A stretch of 39,614 nt of DNA from Gnetum montanum (taxonomy: Eukaryota; Streptophyta; Gnetopsida; Gnetales; Gnetaceae). Location: contig MNCI01011418.1 of NCBI GenBank assembly GCA_015680685.1, forward strand, positions 192,458 to 232,071. The letters run 5' to 3'. Position 1 is the stretch's first letter, and each line of letters starts with the position of its first letter. Below are positions 11,547-23,005 of this stretch, in pieces. Under the pieces are notes generated by a model, which saw nothing but the letters and a program-made list of their open reading frames with translations, searched no databases and was not told the origin of the DNA. The translations under genes and the position numbers were made by a program.

Positions 11547-12426
11547 TGATGAAACAGTTCCTATAAAGACTACGATGTCGTATGTATAATATTGTAGATG
11601 CAACATCATATCTCGATATACAATGTCATAGATACAATGTAGTGGGCCATGATCATGCTTTTCAATACGAGCCCATCGTCACATCAAAGGAAGGAAGTTT
11701 TTATTAATACTTATCAAGACTCTTATAGTTTGTTTTCGTGAAGTTAGAATTAGTTGTGAATGCCCGCATTGTGATCATTAACAATTGTATGACATCTTTA
11801 TCTCAGTGGATTATTCCAAGACGTAATTCATGAATGATAATAAAGATCAAGATTATTCTTCATCATTGTAGAATCTCACATAGAATAGATTTACTTTCTA
11901 ATGTCATTTAATTTTACTATGTCATTTACATTTCTTAATTCTTGTAACATCACTATGTTCATTAGTAAAGGTAGAATAAGTACAATTGGTTTTGAGCATA
12001 AAGTGTAATTGTTTAGTAACCTATTACTGACTTTACTGGATTCACTCGGTGGTAAATTTATGTGGCAATTTTAGTAACAATTACATAAGCCCAAGATGTA
12101 TATGGTAAGCCACAATTAGATACTTACTGCCATAAGCTAGAATAGCTTTACAATTTCATTGTACTTAGTAATAGAATTTATATTCATTTTCATTATATTT
12201 ACACTTAGCATTCTTAAAGTCAAAAAACATCATTTAATCATATACCTTACTAAGAGTGAAACCATACATTCTGTACATCACTAACTTTAGGTGAGAACAC
12301 AATGATCATAAACTTCTTATCAACTCACTAGTATACTTATATTGTTAATCCATGGTTTATGAGCTGGTCAAGCATAAACACTTGTGACCCTTATGGTTAA
12401 GTGTTGAAATTTTCTACTTCTCATCA
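11547..12426 (+). mobile_element. 3' LTR of element B (diverged)
   Basis: The 880-bp LTR begins TGATGAA and ends TTCTCATCA. It has decayed GATATC-type units (ACGATGTCGTATGTATAATA and following, about 11570-11640), AATAAAGAT at 11839, and family landmarks such as GCCCGCATTGTGAT. It is more diverged than the other three LTRs, and its terminal GAGTGTAGGGGTACC block has decayed. No target duplication pairs it with the solo LTR at 7480, so the two are not ends of one element. Confidence 0.72.
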
Positions 12427-13828
12427 CTAGATGGTTTGAAAAGCAATTTGCAAAGCATAAGTGTTAATTTGAGGATCTTGCAAAATTTCTCAAGCAAATG
12501 CAAATTCTTTTATATTAGAATCCCTTTCATTTTGAAACTTAAAAAGCATAGGTTAATGCTATTATGCTAAGCAATGTTGGGATGCTTTGGAAACTAAAAG
12601 TGCTCTCACTAAATGTCATATGGGTTGGCTAAAAATTAAAGATGAACCTTATAAGGAATTTCTTCAATTTCTAAAAGAAACGATCAAGTGGCTAAATTGG
12701 AATTACTTTATATAAATGATTCCATCATTATAGATCTTGAGGCCATTGATAGATATTAGCAAATCATATTTCTTCTCCTTATTCTTCTAAAGGTTTTAGT
12801 AAGAAATCCTTCAAGGCCCCTAGTACATATATTCTACATCTTATAATAAAAGTGCAATGCAGTAATTTTAAAGTAAATATTACAACAACAAAAATCAAAT
12901 CAGCAACTTTTAGTTTGGTAGATGGTAAAGCTCCAAGATCTGATAGTTTTCTAATTAAAATTTTTTAACAGCATTGGAACATTGTTGGAAATGATCTCTT
13001 TCATGTTTTCCAAGAAGCCATGGTAATAATATTAATAAAGGTGTAATTTTTTTCTTCCTAAGAATGGAAATCTTCAACATATTGGTAATTGGAGGTTTAT
13101 TACTCTTCTTAATAACACATATAAAATTTTAGCTAAATGCATGACTTGCCAAATTCAAAAGGTTATACAAAATATAATCAAACTTGAGTAAACTAGTTTT
13201 GTTAAAGGTAGTATTAAAAGATTGGCTTGTAATATTAACAAAGACATTGCTTTAATTAAGTTAGATTATGCTAAAGCTTATGACATGATTGAATGTAATT
13301 TCATTATTTCTTGTCTTTATAAACTAGGATTTGATGATTATTTTGTTTGTCTTGTCTATACCCTATTTACTGATGCTAATGATTCAGTTGCTACTAATTT
13401 TGGATTGAGTTCCTCTTTTTCTCTTCAATAGTCAATTCATCAAGGTTGTTCTCTAGCTTCCTATCATTTTATTATTGCTATAGACTTTCTTTCACATAAT
13501 CTACATTATGATCTACAAAGGAATATCATTAAGGGAATTTTAATTATTAATTATGATACATAATTTCTTAACATGTACTTTGCGAATGATTCTTCTTTTA
13601 TGATCAACAAGCTCTACAACATATCAATACTCTCTTAGCTTCAATGAAGAATTATTGCATGTTATCTGGCTCTCATATCAATTGACAAAAATCTATTGTT
13701 TATTGTAATAGCAATATTGATGGGTGGATTTCTCTTAACCCTTCGAAATTCCCAAAAAAATATTATCTTGAAAATTTTAGGAATACCTTTTTCTTTTGAG
13801 CTTGATATTACTACTTTGTGAAATTTTT

Positions 13829-13902
13829 AAGGCGATAGTATAGTCGGTAATCAAGTCAATCTTACACACTAAAGGTCTCTAGTTTGAACTTGGATAACAC
13901 TA
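13829..13902 (+). pseudogene. tRNA-Val(UAC)-derived relic inside the LINE
   Basis: This 74-base sequence aligns without gaps to the tRNA-Val at 26899-26972, with about 17 differences, most of them G-to-A or C-to-T. The anticodon loop CTTACAC and the D-loop TAGTCGG are kept. The acceptor stem no longer pairs, so it is not a working tRNA. It is followed by a SINE-like tail (13921-14024). Confidence 0.7.
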
Positions 13903-13920
13903 AAAATATAAAATTTAAGA

Positions 13921-14024
13921 TGTTTTTTTCTTAAGTTGAAGACCTTGGTTTGAGCCTAGGTGCAATCATTCAAATATGTTAGGCTTTCACTCATCTACCA
14001 ACCCTCCTAAGAATCCACTTAATA
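13921..14024 (+). mobile_element. SINE 3' part joined to the tRNA-Val relic
   Basis: TTCTTAAGTTGAAGACC, the B-box-like GGTTTGAGCCTAGG, and the tail CATCTACCAACCCTCCTAAG match the SINE relic on the minus strand at 38843-38711 in the same order (TTCTCAAGTCAAAGACC, GGTTCAAGCTTGGG, CATCAACCCTCCCAA). The two are the same family. The LINE frame stops before this block and resumes near 14060. Confidence 0.6.
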
Positions 14025-15278
14025 GGATGAGTACTATGGCTTTGGATGATTATCTTAATCCTATGTGGTTGATAAAATTGAAAAGAAGCTTGATAAATAC
14101 AAAGAAAAAAAGCTTACCCTTGTTAGCAAAGTTTTAGTTATTAAGCATATGCTTCAATTAACTCATGCTTATTACTCTAGTTATTGGGCTACTTCTAAAA
14201 CTTCTTAGAATAGAATTAATTGTATTATCCATCAGTTTCTTTGGTCTCCTAAGTATCATAAAAAGAGCTTTTCTTAGAGTTTCTTAGGATATTTACACTA
14301 GTAGAAGAAAGATGTAGGATTTGGCCTCATTAATTATTATAACTAGGGTATTTCTATTGCAAAAAAAAAAAATAGATTGCAAAGTGCATTAATGAAGACG
14401 ATGTCTGGATGCTCCTTTAAGAAACAAATTTATGGAAGGAAAACCTAAGAAAGATAACAATTAATCTTCTAATAACTTTGCTTATTGCTTCGTTCTCCTC
14501 AAGCCATTTCTATTCCTAGTTATATAGTTCTTAAACAAACCTGGAAGACATGCTACAAGCTTAGTAAGTATTGGAATTACAATCATATTATAGTTTCAAA
14601 AGTTATGTTTAGGCAAATTAGCTCATGCTGGCTTTCTTTTAATCAAAGAGATTGGGCTACTAATTCATCTAAATTCTGTACTACTTAGAGCAAATTTAGT
14701 GTCCCTATAGTTTCTTATCTATGTGTGCATGATAGAAAGATTACATAGAATGAAGCTTCTAGCCTTTATGGTTTGAATAGAAAGAGGAAATGGAATTTTA
14801 AAAATTTAATTTCTAATCTTGATAATTTATTTAAAATGGACAATAATTTGTATCAAGCTTTTCTAGATATTTTTTGGAAGGATAACAAATTTATTTTTCA
14901 TTCTAATTCTAAAGTTTCTTATGAGATTATTACCAAGAATGATTGTATTTATAACAAATTCAATAAGGCTTTCAAAATGTAATTATCAGTGCACTTTTGG
15001 ACGAGGAAAATAAAAGACATTTGAAGAGCTCCTACCTTTCCTAAAATTCATAATTTTTATGGTGTCTTATTTATCAAATTCTTTGTATTAGCACTTGTCT
15101 TAAACATACAAGAATTACTTCTCCTCAATGCCCTCTTTGTAGAAATGAAGACTCATTTTCTTATATATTTTTATTGTCCTATTACTTAGCATGCTTAGAA
15201 ATGGATATCAAAAATTTGTAATAACTTTTAACCAAGCATTAATGAAGTCATTCTTAGTAATCAACATGCTTTATCTAT

Positions 15279-16125
15279 TGATGAGTGGCGAGGTACCCCT
15301 ACACTCAACCATACGAATACGAGCATTTCACGCATGATCCAATCGAACTCCATAGATGAACTAGTTGTGGTATCTAGATAGTTACTCGTAGATCATAATT
15401 CGTTGTCTTCCCACTTGGACTAGTATTATCTTTGTCACATATAGTTTAGTCTAGAGTGAGGTGTAAGATGCACTCCTATACTAATGCTACTCCTGGGGCT
15501 AATGGAAAATAATATCAACTAAACTAGGATAGTGAGAGAGAATCTAAACTAGCCTAAGTGCGATGAGCATCTGTTCCATGATCATCTGTACACATCTTGG
15601 ACCTCGTGCATGACTACCACTGGGATTACCAAGCGCATGGCCTAAGTACGCTACTAGGTTACGAAGTAGTCACACTTAAATGCTTGTGATCAAGTCATAC
15701 TCATTTTGCATTTAATAGGAGTTTAGGGTAAAGAGATGTTAACTACGAAAGTAATAAATAACAATAAAAATTAAATAATTAAACTAAGTGAATGCTACAA
15801 TGATGAAGTAATCTTGATCTTTATCGCCGGTCATGTGCATGTCCAAGTACATCACACTTGAATAAGGATGTTGTACAATGACAATCACCACACTGTGGGC
15901 ATGCACTAAGAGAGAAGGGTTGAAAGGAAAAACTGATGTACTAAAAACTTATTGACAACTTAAACTTAATAACTCTAAAAACTACCTACCATATTTGCCT
16001 ACCTCTTATTTATAGATGAGGAGACAAGCTGCGATATCACATATGCGATATCACATCTAGGCTGCAATATCACGTACATGATATCACGACTGCAATATCA
16101 TAGTCAAGAAATTCATGACTCATCA
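15279..16125 (-). mobile_element. 3' LTR of element C
   Basis: On the minus strand it begins TGATGAG (16125) and ends CTCATCA (15279). It has several GATATC/AATATC dyads (about 16100-16028) and then a TATA box (CTATAAATAAGAGG, about 16018-16005). The end carries GAGTGTAGGGGTACCTCGCC. Its dyad block is longer than in the partner LTR at 23031-23838. Confidence 0.88.
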
Positions 16126-16139
16126 TACCCCCACAACTA
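16126..16139 (-). other. Polypurine tract of element C
   Basis: On the minus strand AGTTGTGGGGGTA directly precedes the 3' LTR, and GATGAGTTTTCATTT lies just upstream, as in elements A and B. Confidence 0.75.
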
Positions 16140-16316
16140 AATGAAAACTCATCCTTGAGTCAAAGTGAGAACAAACTCTATGGATTACATAGTGGATAGG
16201 TATGGGATTATTGACTGATGAGAGTGGATTCATGCCATAGTGTGAAATCAAAACAAAATTAAGACACAACATGGAGAATGCAAAAGAAAATCCTATAACT
16301 ACAAAATTGGTGGAAC

Positions 16317-19065
16317 TCATGTAGTTCCTGGTGGTGGTGGCTCCTCCATGGGTGCCTTTCCCTTGGCCTGTGCTCCAAGTCTTACGACTTAATGGTGTTA
16401 AAGTATGGCCTAGAGTTTCTCCTCTTCAATTTGGGGATCTTGTTCCATCCATGCCAATGTTTTGATGTTTGATGGAGTCGGCACCTCCCATGGACAAGGT
16501 AATTGCGGAAACATTTTATTTGCTTTGACATACCAGGCTGCAAACACCCACTATTCCTCCTCATAAGCTCTAGCTTTGTTTCTATTTTCTTGAAAATCTG
16601 CAAGCCATTGAGCCAAGTTTTTTGCAACACCCTTTTGCCCCTGGTAGCTCACTTTTACCACCTTGAGTTCAAAATTTGCAACCTCCAATTTTTGCAACAA
16701 TTTCTTGCATTCTGAAAATTATGCTTCATATTTGACATAGGTGGTGGCTACCTATTGCTCGAGCTCTATTCTTGGGCATCCTGCTGTTAACATCATAAGG
16801 TTGGCATATCGTAGGTTTGCTAACTCCATATACTCTGTAAGGTCTTGGATCTGCAAGTCTTGGTTCTTAACTTTCGCCTGGTGGGCAAATGCATGTGTCC
16901 AATATGGCCCATCAGTCAACGTGTTAAGCGCTGAGAGCATTGATGTGGGCCTTGGCCATATGGATCTCCTTCGCGATGATCTCTTTATACATCCCCACCT
17001 GGTCTCGAAAGTGCTCCTTTAGCTTTTCATGTTGTTTAGCCTCATTCTGCCACGCACTTATTTCAATCATCGTCTTCTGACAAATGGCATGTACCTTCTC
17101 CATCGAGAGGGTTCAATTTTCCCTGGCTAAATGGTTCATGTCCTGGTTGATCCTGATTAGTTGTTCTCGTAACTGTTGAAAATGTTCTTTGAGAACATTC
17201 TTTTGCTTCTCCGCAGAGGTCAACCGAAGGTTGTCAGCAACAAGCTATTTGTTTTCCTCTTGTAAGGCTTTGAGTGCCTTGGTGTGTGTGTAAGTTTGCG
17301 CTTATGTCACAAAGGCATCCCAAACAGCCTTCTCTTTTTCTTCTGCCACCTTCTTATTCTCCATCAATAGTTTGGTCAGTTGCCTAGTTTTGAAAGTGTC
17401 CAGCTAGTCTGTAGGAACAAATTGAGAAGGATCTCACTGTGCTGCCTGTAGTGTCACAAGCCATTCTTGCAATCTTTGCACCTCTACTTCAACAGGCTCA
17501 GCCCTCATCTCTATTAAGACCAGCTTTCCTTTGGTGGAAATGAGGTTTGATTGGATTGTTGTAACATCCTGTGGGATGTCAAACAAGGATGTCATTACTT
17601 GTACTATTTTTAGTAATTGGTCAAGTACATCCTCATGTTCTGCAACAGTCATTGAGGTTCTGGCCAAGGTTTGAGCATCCCATACTCCTGTAAGATTTGC
17701 TAGTGGCACAACAGGTACAGTGAATGATTCTTTAATGTGATCTGCGATCACTTCTGAGGCTCCTGCTACATCTTAGTGCTACATGACCACCACCGTGGCC
17801 CCTTCACCAGTTTCTAATTACACTTGAAAGGATGTAGTGTTCCCTAAGATCTATTGTGACAAAGTGCTCTTCCCTCCTCCTATATGGATGGATACTTCAT
17901 CCCTTGCATGATCCAAAGAAACCATGGGCTATATGACATCGTCAATGATGCGGAAGAGATTTGCATCATCACAACTTCCCTAATTGACTGTCTCAGCGAT
18001 GGCCCTGAGATGGCTCATCGACAGTCTGTAATCTTGTGACGGTGACGATGGTTGATCCTACTAGCCCGAGCTAGGCCCTACAAGTTGAGTTGCAATTGGC
18101 CCTGTCGTTTGTTCCTTTTCTTGTTCAGGTCCCAGCGTCTCACTAGTGATTTTTCTTGCAGCTAGTGGCTTTAGTAGTTCAGCTTATGAAGCATTTTGGG
18201 CTTTTTGGAGGACATCATTGGTGTATCCTCTGATACTAGCATGTCTGCATAGCTTCCTGATAAGACAAGGGAAGGAAAATGCAAGCTTCCCTGTCTTTCA
18301 TTCCTCAAACTGCCTCAAGATCTCCATAAAATATAGATGAGGTAGGTTAGCATTAACCTTTCCCATCAACACTGCACATCCTCTTGCTACATATGTTGAA
18401 ATTCTTTTTAAGCCCTTTGTGGGAAAGAGGTTATAAGTCCCTATTTTGAAATAGATTCTCTCTTCCACCATTAACTCCCCAAACATCTTATCCTCCTTGC
18501 CATATGTCCTTTCCAACCAAACTCGTCACGCATCAGGGTCTGAGCAAGTTGATAATTGAGCAACCTTTGGCCCTGTATTCAGAAGGTTTAATACTTACGA
18601 AATGGCCTGAATAGAGAAATCTACATTCACACCACAAATGTCAACTTTGGTACCTTGTTCTTTGTTGTGCCAAAATTGGTATGTTTCCCCTAATTACCAA
18701 GCACCGTTTTCAGAGAGGATAGGCCATAATGGGAATCCTTTGAGGTGATCCCTAACAGCCTCCAAAGAAAATTCTGCAAAATATTCAAAATTTAATTCCA
18801 CAATCACCACAGTGAATATGGATCTTTCATGGATAGCCTGAACACAATCCTGGGGCAACGTGAGATGTTGTCCCTATTCAGGCACTGCAGTAGCTCCTCC
18901 TTCCGCCTACCTTGATTGTACAATAGCAGGGTCCTCTTGGTGGATGCTAAATGATTGTTCCTCCTACTCTACATGTTGTCTACCAGTAACTTGTCCTTCA
19001 CCTATCCTAGGTCTTTTGCTCCCACCTTGAGCAGGACCTTCCTATTGTCCGCATTTCGAGACCAT
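16317..19065 (-). pseudogene. Extra frame of element C: transposon-protein-like domain plus coiled coil
   Basis: The frame starts at ATG 19065 (MVSKCGQ) and runs about 915 codons with in-frame stops and one clear frameshift near 16935. Part 1 (about 18870-18270) has HLTLPQDCVQAIHERSIF, KVDICGVNVDFSIQAIS, YFKIGTYNLFPTKGLKRIS and ARGCAVLMGKV. Its V.G..V.FS..IS and FPT...ARG.AVLMGK spacing resembles the 'putative plant transposon protein' domain. Part 2 is a linker rich in Ser, Glu and Gln. Part 3 (17400-16600) is a coiled coil with EKQKNVLKEHFQQLREQL and HEKLKEHFRDQVGMYKE. The end is proline-rich (EEPPPPGTT). Stops such as those after KCGQ, HVE and SR are TAG, TAA or TGA at sites that one C-to-T change from Gln or Arg would explain. 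Its sequence relative is element B 8996-11435. It could be a second structural or accessory protein; its role is unknown. Confidence 0.7.
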
Positions 19066-19548
19066 CTACAATCACACGAGGCCAATCATTAGCAAGGTTG
19101 TTTCCGAAGTTAGGTTATACCTTACTACTTGCCTTAATGGAATTGTTTTATCTTCGTGTGATGTTAATTACATGTCCCCAAAAGATTATAATATTGAGTC
19201 CTTTTTACTTAGGTGGTTTTCAAATCTAATTTTCCGGTGTAACTAAGGGGATGAAATTGTTTTTGACATACTTATCCTTAATTTCATAGCTAATTATCCT
19301 TGATAATGTCCTTCAGGCAATGAAAAATTTCAAAAAAGTTATGCGCTATTCGGTGTGTGCCTCTCCCCCATGATTGAACTGAACACTTCGGGTTCAAGTA
19401 AGTTGAAACGAAATGAAAATCGGAGAACCAGTGAGCGAGTTATGGATATGAAAGCAAGGGTTGCGCAAACGCAAGTCGTAGAGAGAAAGTTGAAAGACTT
19501 CCCTTTCATGAACAGTTAAAAATGATGGTAAGTACTGCGGGGGGTCAC
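19066..19548 (-). other. Leader of the extra frame, element C
   Basis: This is about 480 bases between the TATA box and the ATG at 19065. It contains the conserved start CAATCATGGG (ATG at 19371), followed by a frame of about 11 codons, and the decayed donor AAGGATAAGTATG (about 19277-19265). Element B has an intact GTAAGT there. A possible acceptor, GATTGTAG, sits directly before ATG 19065. Confidence 0.4.
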
Positions 19549-19638
19549 GTATATATAGTTTTATGGGACACGCTATCATGTACGTGATATCGCGTCGGCT
19601 GCAATATCGCGTACGCAATATCACGGCCTATCGATATT
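19549..19638 (-). promoter_or_regulatory. Internal promoter-like unit of element C
   Basis: Reading the minus strand, the dyads ATCGATAGGCCGTGATATTG, CGTACGCGATATTG and CGCGATATCACGTACATGAT (19638-19572) are followed about 14 bases on by a TATA box (CTATATATACGTG, around 19558). Element B shows the same order and spacing at 8391-8484. The LTRs carry the same dyads before their own TATA boxes. This unit faces the extra coiled-coil frame and probably gives it a separate transcript; that is inference. Confidence 0.55.
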
Positions 19639-19951
19639 AGGGCACAATGAAAGATACCAAATTTTTAAGATTTTCCTGAAATTTTGATGGAAGTTAAGGA
19701 CATGTGGACAAGTGTTAAAGGGTTCCAAGGTAATTTAACTAGTTCTGAAGGCATGAATAATTATGATGGTGTGGAATGTATCAATAAGGGCCTCGGGTGG
19801 TAAGGGAGAGAAAAAGACTATGTGATGATTCATGGGAACGTTTAAATCAGAGGGATAGTGATAAGGGAAAGAACATCATTGAAAATATGCCAAGGGTAAT
19901 AGATGGTGTGTGGAAGATGGGTTATGAGTGCAAATTACAAAGATTACGCAA

Positions 19952-19990
19952 GTGGATCCTCCCCACAGCAGGTTCCAACCTATAATGCCC
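19952..19990 (-). other. Conserved GGGCATTA...TGGGGAGG motif, element C
   Basis: On the minus strand GGGCATTATAGG is followed by CCTGCTGTGGGGAGGATCCA. It matches 499-535 and 7200-7237 (plus) in elements A and B. A similar purine-rich block after pol is known in plant Tat/Athila-type elements. Its role is not established here. Confidence 0.55.
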
Positions 19991-21003
19991 TTGCGTAACC
20001 ACACTTACAAGTGTTCGTGGGTACTAGAAGGGTTAAATGTAATCCACACTAGTTCCACAAAACATACACATGTAAGTATCACCAGAATGAGGTAGAAATT
20101 CTACACTATATGAGACACGAGTTACAACTCCATGAACAACGAGATGAGGTGGAGTATAGAAGGGATTGTAGAGATGGGAACATGAGGTAACTAACCCAGG
20201 GCATAATGAATCCTGTGTGTAAAGCATGACTAATACGTCATTAACCTGTTGTTCCAAGATCAGAACCAAGTCCATTCCTCTAATCAGTAACACCGCATTG
20301 TTTCATCCCATGATGAGCGACTATGAGAGCACCATAACAACAAGGCGTACGATCACTTGGCATTTTGTTCTAGGGAGGAGTGATTTTTGCTTTGTGGCAC
20401 TTCCTTTGTTTTTTTCTTTTTTTCCTTCTTTCTTTTTTTTGATTGCTGAATCCAGAGAAGTCACCGACCTTCAGGCATGTGTGCATGTCTTTCTAGTGGG
20501 ACCCCCTAGAATAGCATTGGATTTTTAAGTGCCTTTTGATTACTCTTACTCCCATTTTGTGTTAGATCTACAAGGATGTTAGTACAACCACGTTGCATAA
20601 TAACACTCATAGACGTCACCAAAGAGAATCTGCAAGTCCCCTTGATGTCACACCCTAATCATTCCCTCTTGGTCCATCCTTCTTCATTCTAGGTACAATG
20701 AACACAAAATTAATTTTAAGTTTTAAGAATGTCAAGAATATCACTGTACCCTCAATCAGAACCTCTTATTTGTAGAATGGATGAGTGGGTGTACTGGCCT
20801 CACTATCCAAATAATTGATCACTCGAGACCCAATAACATAGGACACACCTCAACCAACGAGCCACATGAGTGCTTTATTTGTAGATGAGATTACTTAGAA
20901 AAAGACAAAAAGATAAAACAAGAAATTGAAAAATGAAAAACTAGAAAATAAAAAAATTGTAAAATTAAAGAAAATGAAAAATATTTATTAATCTCGCTTG
21001 TTA
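19991..21003 (-). other. Non-coding spacer of element C
   Basis: This stretch joins the gag-like frame to the conserved motif. It has a T-rich run on the minus strand (20990-20890) and a poly-T/A run near 20405-20440, and shows patchy similarity to the post-integrase spacer of element B (6450-6660). The short open frames at 20033-20293 and 20226-20528 overlap on opposite strands and have no recognisable motifs. The point where pol would be is simply missing, so this looks like an internal deletion joining gag to the post-pol spacer. Confidence 0.5.
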
Positions 21004-22889
21004 TTAGAATGGAGGGTATCCCCCATAACTAAATGGTTGAGCATGGCGAGGATTAATAATTGAAAGATGAGGATCCTTGCATGTTGGAAATATTGAAACT
21101 TGGTCATAATTTCCCCATTGGGGTTCACACACCTGATTATAGTAAGCATAGTGGGGCAATTTATAAGATGTGGTTCCCGGATAAAGAGTTGACCCACTAT
21201 GATACTTGAGACTGTAAGTTGGTATGCAAGGATCAGAATGTCACTCTCCATGGTTGTATTCATTGGGCCATATGGTTGTCGGAGTGTTAATTGGTGGCCC
21301 TAAGGAAGTGACACGAGGTGTTGGGTTCGAAGAGAAGGATGCACCACAGTGTTGGACTTGTGCTGAGTTGGAGAATACAGTGGCCTTGGAACTATGTTGT
21401 CCCTTCCTACGGTCATGTCTAAAGAAGAGACAAATCTGATGTTGAGGAGGTCTCTCACTGCTATTGGTGATAATAGCACAAGTAACGTTCGTGGGTGGTT
21501 ACTGTGGTGCAGACACTTCAGGAATAGTTGGTGGTGATGTAGAAGGAGGGAAAGGATGAGAATGTTGAAATTTAGGAGAAGTGTAAGATATACAAGGCGG
21601 TGGTTTCGTTGAGGACATGGGTTGATAGTACTGAGGAGAATGATAATGCAGTGAGATAGAGTATGTTGATCTGGTTGGGAAAACAGGATGTTGGACTAGA
21701 TAACCATTTGGATTCAGATAATTTGAAGGGTGTCTCCAGTTTGGGGATGGCTTCCCCCACGACTGGGCTTGTTACTATTGTGATGGAACACAATATCTCT
21801 GTACGAACTTTGGGTGTAACATGCTTCCCCAATGCTCATATAAATGTAACAAGATTGGGCATTGGCCCTTGGGGTGATCATATAGGAAAATGGTGCATTC
21901 ATACGTATGATTGGTAGTTGAGCTCTTATTTTCTTCATCCCTTCTTTCCGATTGTCTAATGATATTTTGTTCTGTTTCTCGGGTTTTCAAAACTCTATCT
22001 CCAATCATATTGATATATTCCCCACACTTTGTATGCATCCATTCTAGCATCTTATTGATCATTGCCTCGACTTCTTCTAGTGATTGTTGTACTGGAAAAG
22101 ATGGTTCTTCCTCCTTAAGATAGGTTGATTTCTCTTTTTTATGATTANNNNNNNNNNNNNNNNNNNNNNNNNNNNNNNNNNNNNNNNNNNNNNNNNNNNN
22201 NNNNNNNNNNNNNNNNNNNNNNNNNNNNNNNNNNNNNNNNNNNNNNNNNNNNNNNNNNNNNNNNNNNNNNNNNNNNNNNNNNNNNNNNNNNNNNNNNNNN
22301 NNNNNNNNNNNNNNNNNNNNNNNNNNNNNNNNNNNNNNNNNNNNNNNNNNNNNNNNNNNNNNNNNNNNNNNNNNNNNNNNNNNNNNNNNNNNNNNNNNNN
22401 NNNNNNNNNNNNNNNNNNNNNNNNNNNNNNNNNNNNNNNNNNNNNNNNNNNNNNNNNNNNNNNNNNNNNNNNNNNNNNNNNNNNNNNNNNNNNNNNNNNN
22501 NNNNNNNNNNNNNNNNNNNNNNNNNNNNNNNNNNNNNNNNNNNNNNNNNNNNNNNNNNNNNNNNNNNNNNNNNNNNNNNNNNNNNNNNNNNNNNNNAAAG
22601 TAGGGAAGTTTTTTAAATCGAGCCTGGGTAGGCGGCTCTCTTTACGATGCCTACGGAAGATTCGGATAGCCTCTTGTATTTGCGTTAGGCTTATAGTGGC
22701 CAGTAGGGGTTCATCATCATCGAGTAAGTTATGCTTTCATGTGTTGGGACGATGTTGCTTTCGTTTATGTTTATAAGAAATCCCCACCTCAAATTGCGTA
22801 CTCCAATCTTCATTTTCATATAATTCGTTGGTTCTCCAATGAACTGCCTCACTAGATGTGGCATTATCATAGTCTTGTAGGAAAGGCAT
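21004..22889 (-). pseudogene. Gag-like frame of element C, interrupted by gap
   Basis: A likely start is ATG 22889 (MPFLQDYDNATSSEAVHW), running to the gap. After the gap one reading frame continues from 22147 to a TAA at 21004 (about 380 codons). It contains a coiled-coil segment (VEAMINKMLEWMHTKCGEY, then RVLKTRETEQNIIRQSERRD), then a His/Tyr segment (YDHPKGQCPILLHLYEHWG), then a Pro/Ser/Tyr-rich tail (SPQYYQPMSSTKPPP; LPHYAYYNQVCEPQWGNYDQ). In-frame stops are few: TAG TAA near 21777, then TAA and TGA further on, each at a likely Gln or Arg codon. No zinc knuckle or capsid motif was recognised, so 'gag-like' rests on its position after the primer-binding site. The gap length may be arbitrary, so the frame across it cannot be judged. 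Confidence 0.5.
22148..22596. other. Assembly gap, 449 N
   Basis: 449 undetermined bases lie inside the gag-like part of element C. Open frames that span it are artefacts of reading N as codons. Confidence 0.99.
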
Positions 22890-23005
22890 GATTGTGAAAT
22901 TGTGTGTGAATTTGTATGTGACTTTTTGTAATTATTTCTTCCTAAAAGATATATCATTAATTCTTATACAACAACCTTGTATGATATAACTAATCTAGAT
23001 AACTA

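Larger units (their letters stand above)
12427..15278 (+). pseudogene. LINE (L1-like) reverse transcriptase relic
   Basis: This decayed second frame of a non-LTR retrotransposon reads, in order: DGKAPRSDSFLIKIF (near 12920), LPKNGNLQHIGNWRFITLLN and ILAK (13050-13140), FVKGS, KLDYAKAYDMIECNFI (13255-13310), a Q-G-C-S-L block near 13440, and the active-site region MYFANDSS (13573-13596). The usual YADD is FAND here, so one catalytic Asp is Asn. Downstream, LTLVSKVLVIKHMLQ and INCIIHQFLWSPKYHKKS (14110-14270) are the LINE C-terminal region, and TSPQCPLCRNEDSFSYIF (about 15115-15175) is the zinc-binding end. The endonuclease part was not recognised. Stops and frameshifts are frequent. A tRNA/SINE composite interrupts it at about 13829-14024, and element C interrupts its 3' end at 15279. 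Confidence 0.85.

Noticed and set aside
7480-12426. The LTRs at 7480-8333 and 11547-12426 as two ends of one element
   Set aside because: The first has its own ACCTT duplication on both sides, no primer-binding site follows it, and the second is flanked by CTAGA.
16503-17022. Plus-strand frames of 70 and 93 residues
   Set aside because: They are antisense to the accessory coiled-coil frame of element C, which has a homologous partner in element B.
22125-22776. Plus-strand frames of 163 and 211 residues
   Set aside because: They run through the 449-base N gap and consist mostly of unknown codons.
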